In this document: positions 31,906 through 40,356 of the stretch, piece after piece
How positions within the stretch are numbered: position 1 is the first letter of the stretch
Layout of the letters: each line of letters begins with the position of its first letter
Translations under genes and position numbers: made by a program
From: Gp13-AA77 sp035949375
GTDB taxonomy: Bacteria > Acidobacteriota > Terriglobia > UBA7540
Assembly: GCA_035949375.1 (NCBI GenBank)
Contig: DASZIG010000021.1
Location: 40,134-104,133, forward strand
Reading direction: 5' to 3'
Length of the DNA stretch: 64,000 nucleotides
The notes under the pieces: model-generated
Told to the model about the DNA's origin: nothing
What the model saw: only the letters and a program-made list of their open reading frames with translations
The model's database searches: none

Positions 31906-32178
31906 CTAGCGTCGGGTCGGAAACCATAACACCTGCCAAGGCAAACCCTGGCCGGATCCTTCGGTCTCGGCCTCAGGTGCGCTCAAAGCCCTGAGCAGGC
32001 TGAGGCCGTCCGAACCAGCGCCCTGCATCCGTTCAATCGCGGCGACAATGATGGAACCCGCACATTCAAGACAGAGAAAGTTGCTCTCCACGCTGGCGGA
32101 AGGGTTAGGACGACAGCAGGCGCAAGGCCACTCCTTCTGCATGTGCACGAGAATTCTGGTCGGTACAAGCTCAGCCAT
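31906..32178 (-). CDS. Small cysteine-motif protein (putative zinc ribbon), 90 aa
   Basis: A 90-residue frame with WPCACC near residue 20 and FLCLECAGSIIVAAIERM near 34-51. The paired CxCC and CxxC could bind zinc. The C-terminal third is Gly/Ser/Glu-rich and ends at an Arg-Arg. It resembles in style, not clearly in sequence, the 109-residue zinc-ribbon protein at 36725-37054. No good ribosome binding site precedes the ATG and the region is short, so the gene could be spurious. It is divergent from pyrB. Confidence 0.4.
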   Translation of the reverse strand: MAELVPTRILVHMQKEWPCACCRPNPSASVESNFLCLECAGSIIVAAIERMQGAGSDGLSLLRALSAPEAETEGSGQGLPWQVLWFPTRR

Positions 32179-32307
32179 GGCCGTTCATATGAACTATCGG
32201 CACAGCGGGTTCACGACCTGAGGGGGCAGGGCGGCAGGCCCCGGGCTAGAATGTGCTATCGTCGGGTGTAATAATGGCGATACGCTCACCAAATCCGTGC
32301 TTTCGCC

Positions 32308-32336
32308 TTGACACAACAGTAAAGTGACGCTAGACT
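32308..32336 (+). promoter_or_regulatory. Strong sigma70-type promoter of pyrB
   Basis: A perfect -35 TTGACA (32308-32313), an exact 17-base spacer and TAGACT (32331-32336, 4/6 match to TATAAT). Transcription would begin near 32343, giving a leader of about 64 bases before the ATG at 32407. This is the best promoter match in the window. Confidence 0.7.
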
Positions 32337-32360
32337 GGTTCTGTCAGGTGGGGATATTAT

Positions 32361-32390
32361 CTGACTGATTAAAACCTAATACACAGTCAG
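32361..32390 (+). promoter_or_regulatory. Stem-loop in the pyrB leader
   Basis: CTGACTG (32361-32367) and CAGTCAG (32384-32390) form a 7-base stem around a 16-base AT-rich loop, in the middle of the predicted leader. No U-run follows, so it is not a normal terminator. A regulatory role in pyrimidine control is possible but unsupported. Confidence 0.35.
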
Positions 32391-32406
32391 GCGCTCGGCA
32401 TCCAAG

Positions 32407-33402
32407 ATGAATTCTGCTGGCACGATGGAAGTCAGTTCGGAGACCTGCGAGGTAAAGGCGCGCATGCCGCTGCACCACATCGTCGAGGCTCAGCAGTTTG
32501 ATCGCGACACACTGCTCGAGATTTTCGATCTGACCGCTCGAATGGAGCCGATCGCCCGGAGCGGGGGTTGCGCCCGGTATCCCAACTCCATCATGGCTAC
32601 GCTCTTCTACGAGTCCTCCACTCGGACGCGGTTTTCATTCGAGACGGCCATGCATCGCCTGGGAGGCCGGGTGATCAGCACGGAAAATGCAGCCGAATTC
32701 TCATCGGTGTCGAAGGGCGAGACCCTGGAGGATACCGTCAGGATCCTCAACGGCTACGCCGACGTGATCGTGCTGCGGCATTACGAGGTTGGCGCGGCCT
32801 TGCGGGCGTCGCGAGTCTCGCGGGTTCCCGTGATCAATGCGGGCGACGGGGTCGGCCAGCATCCTACACAGGCGCTGCTCGACCTTTACACGATTCAAAA
32901 AGAGATTGGACACGTTGACGGCCTGCGCATCGCCATGGTCGGCGACCTTGCCCAGGGGCGCACGGTACGCTCGCTCGCGTACCTCCTGGGAAAATTCGAA
33001 GACGTGCAGGTGTGGTTCGTAGCCCCGCCGCTGCTGAAGATGAAGGAAGATATCCTGACTTACCTGGCCCAGCACGGAGTGCGGTATACGGAGGAGAGTT
33101 CTCTCGAGGCCGTGCTGCCCCTGGTGGACGTGGTCTACCAGACACGCATCCAAAAGGAGCGTTTTGGAGATCGCATCGCAGACTACGAGCAATGCCGTGG
33201 CCTGTATATGATCGATCGCGGCAGCCTGCGCCTGATGAAGCCCGACGCTATCGTGATGCATCCGCTTCCGCGGGTTAATGAGATCGCCCCGGAAGTGGAC
33301 GCTGATCCGCGGGCGGCTTACTTCCGGCAGGCCGAAAATGGGCTTTTTGTGCGTATGGCACTGCTCAGCCTGGTGCTGGGCGAATCCGCGGTGGCAGCGT
33401 AA
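32407..33402 (+). CDS. pyrB: Aspartate carbamoyltransferase catalytic subunit
   Basis: Transfers the carbamoyl group of carbamoyl phosphate to aspartate, the committed step of pyrimidine synthesis, in the cytoplasm. The 331-residue length is slightly long because of an N-terminal extension. Signature motifs are all present: STRTRFSFE at 71-79 (carbamoyl-phosphate binding), GDGVGQHPTQALLDL at 146-160, RIQKERF at 247-253 and MHPLPRVNEI at 284-293. Alternative in-frame starts exist at 32425 and 32464; the last begins MPLHHIVEAQQF, where homology begins, so the true start may be later than 32407. There is no pyrI, pyrC or pyrR neighbour. A strong promoter and a leader hairpin precede it. Confidence 0.97.
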   Translation: MNSAGTMEVSSETCEVKARMPLHHIVEAQQFDRDTLLEIFDLTARMEPIARSGGCARYPNSIMATLFYESSTRTRFSFETAMHRLGGRVISTENAAEFSSVSKGETLEDTVRILNGYADVIVLRHYEVGAALRASRVSRVPVINAGDGVGQHPTQALLDLYTIQKEIGHVDGLRIAMVGDLAQGRTVRSLAYLLGKFEDVQVWFVAPPLLKMKEDILTYLAQHGVRYTEESSLEAVLPLVDVVYQTRIQKERFGDRIADYEQCRGLYMIDRGSLRLMKPDAIVMHPLPRVNEIAPEVDADPRAAYFRQAENGLFVRMALLSLVLGESAVAA

Positions 33403-33559
33403 GTCTGCAAGGTTGGAGAATCAATCAGGCTTTTGGGGTTGAGAAGCAGGTGGAGGGAGCTATTGCGGCGAAACCCCCGGTGAAAAGTTATACACCAGCA
33501 ATCGAACTAACTCAGGAGGCGTTTGCTTTCTGGGGAGTTAAATCTCAGGAGCTAAATGA

Positions 33560-33937
33560 ATGTTGATTGGTCAAAGAATCCGGCAACTACGCGAGCAGAA
33601 GAGCCTTTCGCAAGGCGACATTGAGAAGGCCAGCGGCCTTCTTCGCTGCTACATTTCACGAGTGGAGCATGGACACACCGTTCCCTCGCTCGAAACCCTG
33701 GAGCGCTTCTCAGCGGCTCTCGACGTCCCGTTGTATCGCCTCTTTTACACGGGCGAAGACGCTCCGGCGACGCCTCATCTGAGCCCCCGGCGTTCGCTCG
33801 AAGAACTCGCCGACGAGTCGGGTCCGACGGGGACCGAAGCGCGCTTCTTGCTTAAACTGAAGGGGCTGGTAGGCCGCATGGTCGATGCCGACCGAGCGTT
33901 CCTGCTGGACTTCGCGCGCAAGCTGGCCACCCGCTAG
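33560..33937 (+). CDS. Xre-family helix-turn-helix regulator
   Basis: A 125-residue regulator. Residues 1-60 form a Cro/C1-type helix-turn-helix: MLIGQRIRQLREQKSLSQGDIEKASGLLRCYISRVEHGHTVPSLETLERFSAALDV, with SQGDIEKASGL and SRVEHG as the classic two helices. A ~20-residue linker leads to a helical C-terminal half (EARFLLKLKGLVGRMVDADRAFLLDFARKLA), probably for dimerisation. CAGGAG lies nine bases before the ATG. It stands alone, 157 bases after pyrB on the same strand. Targets cannot be inferred. Confidence 0.9.
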   Translation: MLIGQRIRQLREQKSLSQGDIEKASGLLRCYISRVEHGHTVPSLETLERFSAALDVPLYRLFYTGEDAPATPHLSPRRSLEELADESGPTGTEARFLLKLKGLVGRMVDADRAFLLDFARKLATR

Positions 33938-34122
33938 GACAACAGAGAGACTGCTGGTTGGATTGGGATGCCGCCGGGCCGCAATGGCCACGGCGGCGTC
34001 ACTTTGTTTCGAGCCGGCAGGATTCTACTTCGGGGTAACCCGGGACGAGCCAAGGCCTAGGGCCGCGATCGTGGCTGGGGCTTGTCATTTCCTTCGGCGG
34101 CCGCCTGTCGCCAGCCAGTGCG

Positions 34123-36537
34123 CTAGTTGCGCAAAGGCTTCCCCTTTTTCAGCATGAACTGCATGCGCTCGACGGTCTTCCTCTGGCCGCAGAGCCGCAC
34201 GAACGACTCGCGTTCGAGGTCAAGCAGATACTGCTCCGAAACGCGTTGCGCCGAAGTAAACTCGCCGCCTCCCGAGAGGACCCTCGCCAGTTCCGTGCCC
34301 ACCTCAACGTCATAGTCGGAAATGTATTCGCCGCGCCGCATGAGATGAAGCCCGAGCTTCATCTTGGCGAACGCCGGTTGGCCGAGCACCAGGATATCCT
34401 CGCGTGGACTTCCGGGCCGATAGCCGAGCTTGACCATGTCAAGCGCCACTTGCTTGGCGTCGGCAATCAGCCTGTCGCGATTCATCGTGATCGAGTCGCG
34501 CGCGCCAAGGTAACCGAGTTTGTAAGCCTCCTGGGCGCTGCTCGAAACCTCGGCCAGGCCGATGGTTTCGAAGACGTCCTTCAGGTACGTGAAGGGATCC
34601 GCTTCCGGATCGGTGGGCAGCATGTCCATGGCGCGCAACAGCATTTCCTTGGTGCCGCCGCCGGCCGGGATCAGGCCCACGCCGAACTCCACCAGGCCCA
34701 TGTAAGTCTCGGCCGCTGCGCGCACGCGCGCCGAGTGCAGGCAGATCTCCGTGCCGCCGCCCAGCGTCAGCCCGAAGGGCGCGGCCACTACGGGCTTGGG
34801 CGCGTACTTCAACGCCATGTTCGCGCTCTGGAACTGACGCACGGCCAAATGGACGTCGTCCCACTCACCCTCCTGGATGGCGACCAGCAGGAGCATCAGG
34901 TTGGCGCCCACGCAGAAGTTCGACGCCTGGTTTCCGATCACCATGGCATCGAAGTTCTCGTTCAGCGCCTTGAGTCCGGCGTGGATCATGGCGACGGTAT
35001 CGGCGCCGATCGAGTTCATCTTGGAGTGGAACTCGAGGCACACCACGCCGTCACCGAGATCGATCAGACTCGCTCCGGGATTCTTGCGGACTTCCCGGCC
35101 CTGCGCCTTCAGCGAATCGAGAAGAATTACCCCAGGCCGCTCGGCCCGGGACCGATAAGCGGCCGTCCCGAGGTCGAAGTAATTCGTGGTTCCTTGCTCG
35201 CGGCGGTAGAAGGTCTTCTGGCCCGAAGTCAGCAGCCGGTCCACGAGGACCGGAACCGGACGCTGCTCTTTTTCCCAGCTCCGAACGATCTTCTCGACGC
35301 CCACCGAGTCCCACAACTCGAACGGCCCGCGCTCCCAATTGAAACCCCACTTCATGGCGTCATCGACCGCGCCAACGTCGTCGGCAATCTCCGGGATACG
35401 GTTGGCGGCGTAATGAAAGGTGTCACTGAGGGTGTGGCGGTAGAAATCGCCGGCCCGATCCGGCGCCTCCATGAGTTGCGCCACGCGCTGGCCTGCGTCC
35501 TCGACGTTGCGCAGCATGTCGAGCGAGTCAAGTCGCGGCTTCTGTCGCGGCCGGTACTCGAAGGTGGCCAGGTCAAGGGTCTGAATCTCGCTCTCAGTTC
35601 CGGGAGCGGCCTTGACCTTCTTATAGAATCCCTGCCCGGTCTTGTCGCCCAGGAGCTTCCGCTCGAGCATCGCGGTCACAAACGGCGGAGCCTCGAACAA
35701 CTCCCGGCGCTCGTCGCTCGGCAGGGACTGCCGGAGATTCTCGACCACATGCGCCAGCACGTCGAGGCCTACCAGGTCGAGCGTGCGAAAGGTGGCGCTC
35801 TTGGGCAGACCCATTGCCGGCCCGGTCAAGGCGTCAATTTCTTCAATGCTATACCCGTCGCGCTGCATGATTCGAAAAACGTCGAGGGTCACAAAAGTGC
35901 CGATGCGGTTGGCGATGAAGTTCGGCGTATCTTTCGCCAGCACAATCCCCTTGCCGAGCAGAACCTCGCCGAAGTTGGACACGGCTTGGGTCACTTCGGG
36001 CAAAGTGTCACCGGTCGGGATCACCTCCAGCAATTTCATATAGCGCGGCGGATTGAAAAAGTGTGTGCCCAGCCAGTGCCGGCGGAAGTCCTCGCTGAAG
36101 CCTGCGGCAATGCCGCCGATGGCGATGCCCGAGGTGTTCGAACTTACGATGGCGCCGGGCGCGCGCAGCCCTTCCAACCGTTTGAGCAGCGCCTGCTTGA
36201 TGGCCCGGTCTTCGGTGACCGCTTCGATGATCCAGTCGCAGTCCTTGACCAGGCCCAGGTGATCGTCGAAATTACCCACCGTCACCAGGCGCGCCGATTC
36301 ATTCACGAAGAAAGCGGCGGGCCTCGATTTCAGCGTCCCGTCGAGTCCTGCCTGCGCGAAACGATTGCGAACCCGCGGGTCGGCGGTGGTCAGTCCCCGG
36401 GCCTGCTCCTCCGGCGTCGTTTCCTTGGGGACGATGTCCAGCAACACGGAAGAAATCGCAGCATTAGCCATGTGTGCGGCAATGCGGGCGCCCATTGTCC
36501 CGGCGCCGAGTACCGCCACTTTGCGAATCTCACGCAC
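34123..36537 (-). CDS. fadN: 3-hydroxyacyl-CoA dehydrogenase / enoyl-CoA hydratase
   Basis: An 804-residue bifunctional beta-oxidation enzyme. The order is dehydrogenase first, hydratase last, as in Bacillus FadN rather than E. coli FadB. GAGTMGARIAAHMANA at 11-26 binds NAD; SSNTSGIAIGGI and LGTHFFNPPRYMKLLEVIPT lie near 135-195; the 3HCDH C-terminal domains contain DTPNFIANRIGTF and DDAMKWGFNWERGPFELWDSVG. The crotonase-fold part near 490-680 has NFCVGANLMLLL and GLTLGGGTEICLHS (oxyanion-hole loops). It hydrates enoyl-CoA and oxidises 3-hydroxyacyl-CoA. The usual thiolase and acyl-CoA dehydrogenase partners are not adjacent. A long open frame on the opposite strand is a GC artefact. Confidence 0.93.
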   Translation of the reverse strand: MREIRKVAVLGAGTMGARIAAHMANAAISSVLLDIVPKETTPEEQARGLTTADPRVRNRFAQAGLDGTLKSRPAAFFVNESARLVTVGNFDDHLGLVKDCDWIIEAVTEDRAIKQALLKRLEGLRAPGAIVSSNTSGIAIGGIAAGFSEDFRRHWLGTHFFNPPRYMKLLEVIPTGDTLPEVTQAVSNFGEVLLGKGIVLAKDTPNFIANRIGTFVTLDVFRIMQRDGYSIEEIDALTGPAMGLPKSATFRTLDLVGLDVLAHVVENLRQSLPSDERRELFEAPPFVTAMLERKLLGDKTGQGFYKKVKAAPGTESEIQTLDLATFEYRPRQKPRLDSLDMLRNVEDAGQRVAQLMEAPDRAGDFYRHTLSDTFHYAANRIPEIADDVGAVDDAMKWGFNWERGPFELWDSVGVEKIVRSWEKEQRPVPVLVDRLLTSGQKTFYRREQGTTNYFDLGTAAYRSRAERPGVILLDSLKAQGREVRKNPGASLIDLGDGVVCLEFHSKMNSIGADTVAMIHAGLKALNENFDAMVIGNQASNFCVGANLMLLLVAIQEGEWDDVHLAVRQFQSANMALKYAPKPVVAAPFGLTLGGGTEICLHSARVRAAAETYMGLVEFGVGLIPAGGGTKEMLLRAMDMLPTDPEADPFTYLKDVFETIGLAEVSSSAQEAYKLGYLGARDSITMNRDRLIADAKQVALDMVKLGYRPGSPREDILVLGQPAFAKMKLGLHLMRRGEYISDYDVEVGTELARVLSGGGEFTSAQRVSEQYLLDLERESFVRLCGQRKTVERMQFMLKKGKPLRN

Positions 36538-36724
36538 GATGACCTCCAGAGCCGCGGCCTTCGGACCGGTTCCACGCGGCGGCGCCCTTCGACTGCGCGA
36601 TTTCAGGGCGGGAAAAAAGTGAAAGCTGCAAGAGAACGATTACAGAACATTATGTTGGAAGGCCGGAGCGCGGTCAAGGCGCAGACGGGTTGATGCTGGC
36701 CTGATCAATGCGGCGTTTGGTCGG

Positions 36725-37054
36725 CTAATCTCCGGTGACTACGGCCAGTTCCAGCGTGAGCAGCGCCCGGCAGGCGATGCATAGCACCTGGTTCGCCGGA
36801 ACCGAATCGCCCGTGATTTCGAACAGTTCGTACTCGCCGCAACGCGCGCAGGGCGCGGTTGGACCTGTAGAGTCTACCTGTGGAATTGGACCAAGTTCTC
36901 TCGTGAACTCGCCCACGCGCGTCGTCTCCGGCTCGAAGGTGGCGTAGCACCGGCTGCAAACGTGATTGAAGCAGCAGGACGGGCTGCAGGAATAGACAAC
37001 GTCCGCAGAGCCGCACTTCGGACATGCGAACGACAGTGGCGTGAGAGCGACCAT
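36725..37054 (-). CDS. Zinc-ribbon protein, 109 aa
   Basis: A 109-residue protein with three pairs of cysteines: FACPKCGSADVVYSCSPSCCFNHVCSRC near residues 9-36, APCARCGEYELFEITGDS near 67-84, and VLCIACRALLTLEL near 90-103. CPxCG and CxRCG are zinc-ribbon knuckles, so two zinc sites are likely. It may bind nucleic acid or protein; no enzyme motif is seen. It is separated from fadN by 187 bases without features and from the ceramidase-like gene by 87, all on the same strand. The ribosome binding site is weak. Confidence 0.7.
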   Translation of the reverse strand: MVALTPLSFACPKCGSADVVYSCSPSCCFNHVCSRCYATFEPETTRVGEFTRELGPIPQVDSTGPTAPCARCGEYELFEITGDSVPANQVLCIACRALLTLELAVVTGD

Positions 37055-37141
37055 AACTCAGCGTCGCGCCGGAACCCCCGCAGCGTCAAGCCCGCACTCT
37101 GCCCTAGAGGGTCCGTTCGGTTCGTGGAGGGCCGGTTCGGC

Positions 37142-38602
37142 TTACGGAGCCTGCATCAATTCGACAAGCGCCCGCGTGACGGTGCCCGCCACCTCCGGCC
37201 CGGCCGAGTTCACTTCGCCGTACCAGCGCTGCTTGCGATTTTGCAGCCAGGGCGGCCTGCTGTCCCATTCGCACTTCGGGATGATGTAGCCGAGTTCGTC
37301 GTTTGCCAGGCCGAAAATCATGGGGTAAGGGCTGTGCATGCCCGCCCGGACGGAAGGCTCGAATGGAGCATCGGGGTAATCGGCGCCAGGATAGCGGGTG
37401 ATGCCGCCGTTCACGAGCTCCGGGTAGATCTCGCCCGGCACGGTGGCAATCTCAGCGACGAGGCGGCCGCCCGCGCGCAATTGGATGTAGTCAACCTCGC
37501 TTTGCAGGTCAAGCCCGGTGGCGTACGGGACTTTGCCGAACCCGGGGACCTCGCGCTCGACGACGGCGGGATCGGGCCGGCCGTTCGTCCAGAGTCCCTT
37601 GCGCCCACGGAACACGCCGAGCGCGCCCCCCACGCGGAAGCCGTCGTTCTGGATGGGCGCAAAGATCACCTTTTGCCGGATCACCAGGGAATCAACCGGC
37701 ACCTCAGTGCCGGATGCGAGCGCGCGGACGGCAAGCTCGCCCACGGTGTCGCCAAAGAGCTCGGCCTTTCGCCAGGTGGCGTCTTTGGCCACTTCACCGG
37801 TGTCCGGGTCCTGCAGCGCCACCTGATCGCCGAGGGTCGAGAGAAGCCCGCCGATGGCGCCGTTGAAGAACAGCGCCATGCCGCCCTCATGCTGCTCGAC
37901 GGATTGGCGAAGCCAGTGCGGATAGTCCGCCGTGATCAACGTGTTCTTGCTGTCGAGGGTCTCGGGATGATCGCTCCAATTCACTACGGTGGCGATAGCG
38001 GACCCGTCGCCCGAGGCCGTGAACTTCATCACGAAGAGATGCGGATCCTTGACGTAGGGCGGCCGGGAATCGTCCTGCAGCAACGCCAGCAGGGGATGAT
38101 CGTCGCGGCCCAGGACCAGCCGCGCCGGCTTCACGGAGCGTAGAGCCTCGAGCGCCGTGGCGGCGATGCGCGCGTCCAGCCTGTCCATGTAGGCGGTGTC
38201 GATCCCGCTCTGAAGCGGGGAAGGCCCCCACAGGCCCATGGTGTCAGGTCCCTCGTGGTCGTGGGTGGCGGCCACCATCACCTGGGTTACGTCCGGCATT
38301 TCCGCCTTCACCTGGGCGCGGACCTTCAGCACGTCGTCGTAAAAAAAGCCAATCAGGTCCACGCTGCACAACGCGACCTTGTCGCGGCCCGCGTGGATCG
38401 CAAGGCACCGGGCCCAGAGGTCGTCATGAACACCCGTAGCCACGCGATTGTTGCCAAATCCGGCCATGTAGACCTTGTTCGCCGTCACGTCCGGCGTGAT
38501 TGCTGTTCCGGCGGCGCCGACCTCGAGGCCAGCAGCCGCCAGGTTGCCGGACGCGCTCAGAGCAAGTACAAGCCAGACTACCGGAGGACGCGAAAGGCGC
38601 AC
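37142..38602 (-). CDS. Exported neutral-ceramidase-like protein
   Basis: A 486-residue protein with a signal peptide (MRLSRPPVVWLVLALSASGNLAAAG). The N-terminal motif LEVGAAGTAITPDVTANKVYMAGFGNNRVATGVHDDLWARCLAI is the opening of the neutral/alkaline ceramidase family (PF04734). VMVAATHDHEGPDTMG is the equivalent of the zinc-binding SHTHSGP-type motif (here THDHEGP), and NWSDHPETLDSKNTLITADYPHWL supplies another metal His. The family cleaves N-acyl bonds of ceramides, but many bacterial members are uncharacterised and may act on other amides. This one lacks the C-terminal Ig-like domain of full ceramidases. It is the first of a minus-strand set with the zinc-ribbon gene downstream. Confidence 0.8.
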   Translation of the reverse strand: MRLSRPPVVWLVLALSASGNLAAAGLEVGAAGTAITPDVTANKVYMAGFGNNRVATGVHDDLWARCLAIHAGRDKVALCSVDLIGFFYDDVLKVRAQVKAEMPDVTQVMVAATHDHEGPDTMGLWGPSPLQSGIDTAYMDRLDARIAATALEALRSVKPARLVLGRDDHPLLALLQDDSRPPYVKDPHLFVMKFTASGDGSAIATVVNWSDHPETLDSKNTLITADYPHWLRQSVEQHEGGMALFFNGAIGGLLSTLGDQVALQDPDTGEVAKDATWRKAELFGDTVGELAVRALASGTEVPVDSLVIRQKVIFAPIQNDGFRVGGALGVFRGRKGLWTNGRPDPAVVEREVPGFGKVPYATGLDLQSEVDYIQLRAGGRLVAEIATVPGEIYPELVNGGITRYPGADYPDAPFEPSVRAGMHSPYPMIFGLANDELGYIIPKCEWDSRPPWLQNRKQRWYGEVNSAGPEVAGTVTRALVELMQAP

Positions 38603-38654
38603 GAAGGCATTTCTCCTGAATGGGAATGGCGGCGGTCCAAACCGAATTGACGCT

Positions 38655-39686
38655 TCACGGCTCCGGGCTCAGCAGATAGCGATTCCGGTGGAGAAAATCG
38701 CTAACCACCGCGATATCCTGGGCGCCGCACACCACCCAGCGGCAAAGCGTCTCGGCGTTGGCCATCTGGGCGCGGAGTTCGCGGTTGCGCGCGAGGTCGG
38801 CTACGACCTGCCGCGCTTCCTTCTTGCGGTCGAGCTCCCAGAGGTTGATGGCCTGCAGCGCCATCACTTCCACCGAGTCCGGGCGGCTCTGGAGAGCGAG
38901 CGCGCACTCCGCCAGCGACGCTTCGTACTGCCGATCCTTGAAGAAAGAGAGGGCCAGGATGCGATGGCCCTCCGGGGACTTCGGATCCTGCGCCAGCATC
39001 GACTGGGCTTGCGCTACGGCGCCCGCGGCATCGCCGTGCCGGAAGCGGTCGAGCGCCAACTGCTCGCGAGCCGGCATGAAGCTGGGCTCGAGTTGGGTCA
39101 CTTCGGTGAGCAACTCGCGAGCCGGAAACGACTCGCCGGCGTCGTCAAGTATAAGCGCCAGTTGATAGCGGCTGGCCCAGTCGCGGTCATCGAGATTGTC
39201 GGCCTTCTCGAGTAGAGGGCGCGCCTGCGTCGGGTGCCCCGTGGCCGCGAAGAGTTGCCCCTCGGCGGCATAGCCCGCGCCGGACTTCGGTGCCAGGCGA
39301 ATCACTTGCTGGAACTCCAATTCCGCCTTGTCGAGGTTGTGCTGGCCCCACTCGAGGCGTCCGAGTTCGAGATGCGCTGCGGCGTTCGAGGCGTCGAGAT
39401 CTACGGCCGAGCGGTATTGTTCCTCGGCCTTCTTCTCCTCGCCTTCATCGTAGTAGGCGCGGCCGAGATCGACGGCGGCCGCGGATTTTTCCGCCGGCGT
39501 CTTGGCGCTGTCGAGAGTCGCCTGGGCCTTCGAGACCGCTTCCTCCTGGGCCTTGGACGGAGCGCCGGACTGTGCGTACCCGGCCAGCGGGCGGCCTCCG
39601 GCAATCAGGACCGCGGCCAGCATCGTCCAAGCCGAAAAGAGGCTCGGAAAGCGTGCGGGTCTGTCAGGGAATGTCAGGCGATTCAC
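38655..39686 (-). CDS. Exported TPR-repeat protein
   Basis: A 343-residue protein with a hydrophobic N-terminal segment (residues ~17-35, ending LAGYAQSG), probably a signal peptide. Residues 45-310 carry seven or eight tetratricopeptide-type repeats, for example AAVDLGRAYYDEGEEKKAEEQYRSAVDLDASNAAAHLELGRLEWGQHNLDKAELEFQQVIRLAP. It is likely to be a periplasmic scaffold. Its start codon overlaps the upstream gene by four bases (ATGA), so the two proteins are translationally coupled and probably work together. The C-terminus (CRWVVCGAQDIAVVSDFL) has two cysteines outside the repeats. Confidence 0.85.
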   Translation of the reverse strand: MNRLTFPDRPARFPSLFSAWTMLAAVLIAGGRPLAGYAQSGAPSKAQEEAVSKAQATLDSAKTPAEKSAAAVDLGRAYYDEGEEKKAEEQYRSAVDLDASNAAAHLELGRLEWGQHNLDKAELEFQQVIRLAPKSGAGYAAEGQLFAATGHPTQARPLLEKADNLDDRDWASRYQLALILDDAGESFPARELLTEVTQLEPSFMPAREQLALDRFRHGDAAGAVAQAQSMLAQDPKSPEGHRILALSFFKDRQYEASLAECALALQSRPDSVEVMALQAINLWELDRKKEARQVVADLARNRELRAQMANAETLCRWVVCGAQDIAVVSDFLHRNRYLLSPEP

Positions 39687-40102
39687 TGCGCCTCCCGAAT
39701 CTGGGCAGGGTCATTTAACACGATCTCGGGCTGGTCATGATACACCTGAATCTTGCCGCGAAGCTCGATCGCGCGCCCCTGCAGCGCCGTCAGATCACCG
39801 AACTTCGCCCGGTCCGAGGCGAAGATGACGCTGGTGAAGGGACAGTTTCGATAATCCTCGCAGAAGTCGAGAAAGGTGTTCCCAGACTTCGAAGTGAAGG
39901 CGCGCAGAACGCGTCCTGTAACGCAGGCCTGCTCGCCCGCGTGCGCCGCGGCCTGATGAAGGTCGATACAACCGCCGCTCCCCGGCGCTGGACGCGCCTC
40001 GGACAGTCCACGTCGCAGTCCCGACCGGTAAGCGACAACCGCGCTTAAGCTCGCAATGGCGACCACCGCCACGAGTGCGATCGACTTGTTCCAGCGTGTC
40101 AT
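39683..40102 (-). CDS. Membrane-anchored OB-fold-like protein, 139 aa
   Basis: A 139-residue protein with one N-terminal transmembrane segment (ALVAVVAIASLSAVVAY) followed by a Gly/Pro/Arg linker. The domain from residue ~45 (ACVTGRVLRAFTSKSGNTFLDFCEDYRNCPFTSVIFASDRAKF...LRGKIQVYHDQPEIVL) has the strand spacing and the GKIQVYHDQPEIVL ending of OB-fold DNA/RNA-binding or nuclease-associated domains. Three or four cysteines could form disulfides outside the cytoplasm. It overlaps the TPR gene by four bases. The divergent gap to the cytochrome gene contains a 17-base near-palindrome (GAATT-7-AATTC at 40187-40203). Confidence 0.7.
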   Translation of the reverse strand: MTRWNKSIALVAVVAIASLSAVVAYRSGLRRGLSEARPAPGSGGCIDLHQAAAHAGEQACVTGRVLRAFTSKSGNTFLDFCEDYRNCPFTSVIFASDRAKFGDLTALQGRAIELRGKIQVYHDQPEIVLNDPAQIREAQ

Positions 40103-40186
40103 GGCTCAAGCTCGATCAAGACTCTAACGCAAAGCGATCGCGTTGTCACGGACCCACGCGCGCCTTCAAACCCTAAAGTTGCCTCT

Positions 40187-40203
40187 GAATTGTTTACAAA
40201 TTC
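40187..40203. promoter_or_regulatory. Near-palindrome in divergent promoter region
   Basis: GAATT-GTTTACA-AATTC lies in the middle of the 254-base gap between two divergent genes, at the only AT-rich point. A TTGACA follows directly (40204-40209) but has no -10 at proper distance. It may be an operator; support is positional only. Confidence 0.3.
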
Positions 40204-40356
40204 TTGACAATCGCCTGACACCCCTGCGACCCTGCGCCTCATAGACTAGGGCGTGTTGAACAGGCCCGGCACCGCCGCTGCCCTCGAAAGAAAAGAGAGC
40301 GGGCGGTTGACGGTTTGGTGTGCGATGCTGTTGCGATGGGGGCTTGGAGGGTGACG

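Noticed and set aside
34246..36693. 815-residue open frame opposite fadN
   Set aside because: It lies antisense to a gene with full catalytic motifs and has no domain of its own; at high GC such shadow frames are common.
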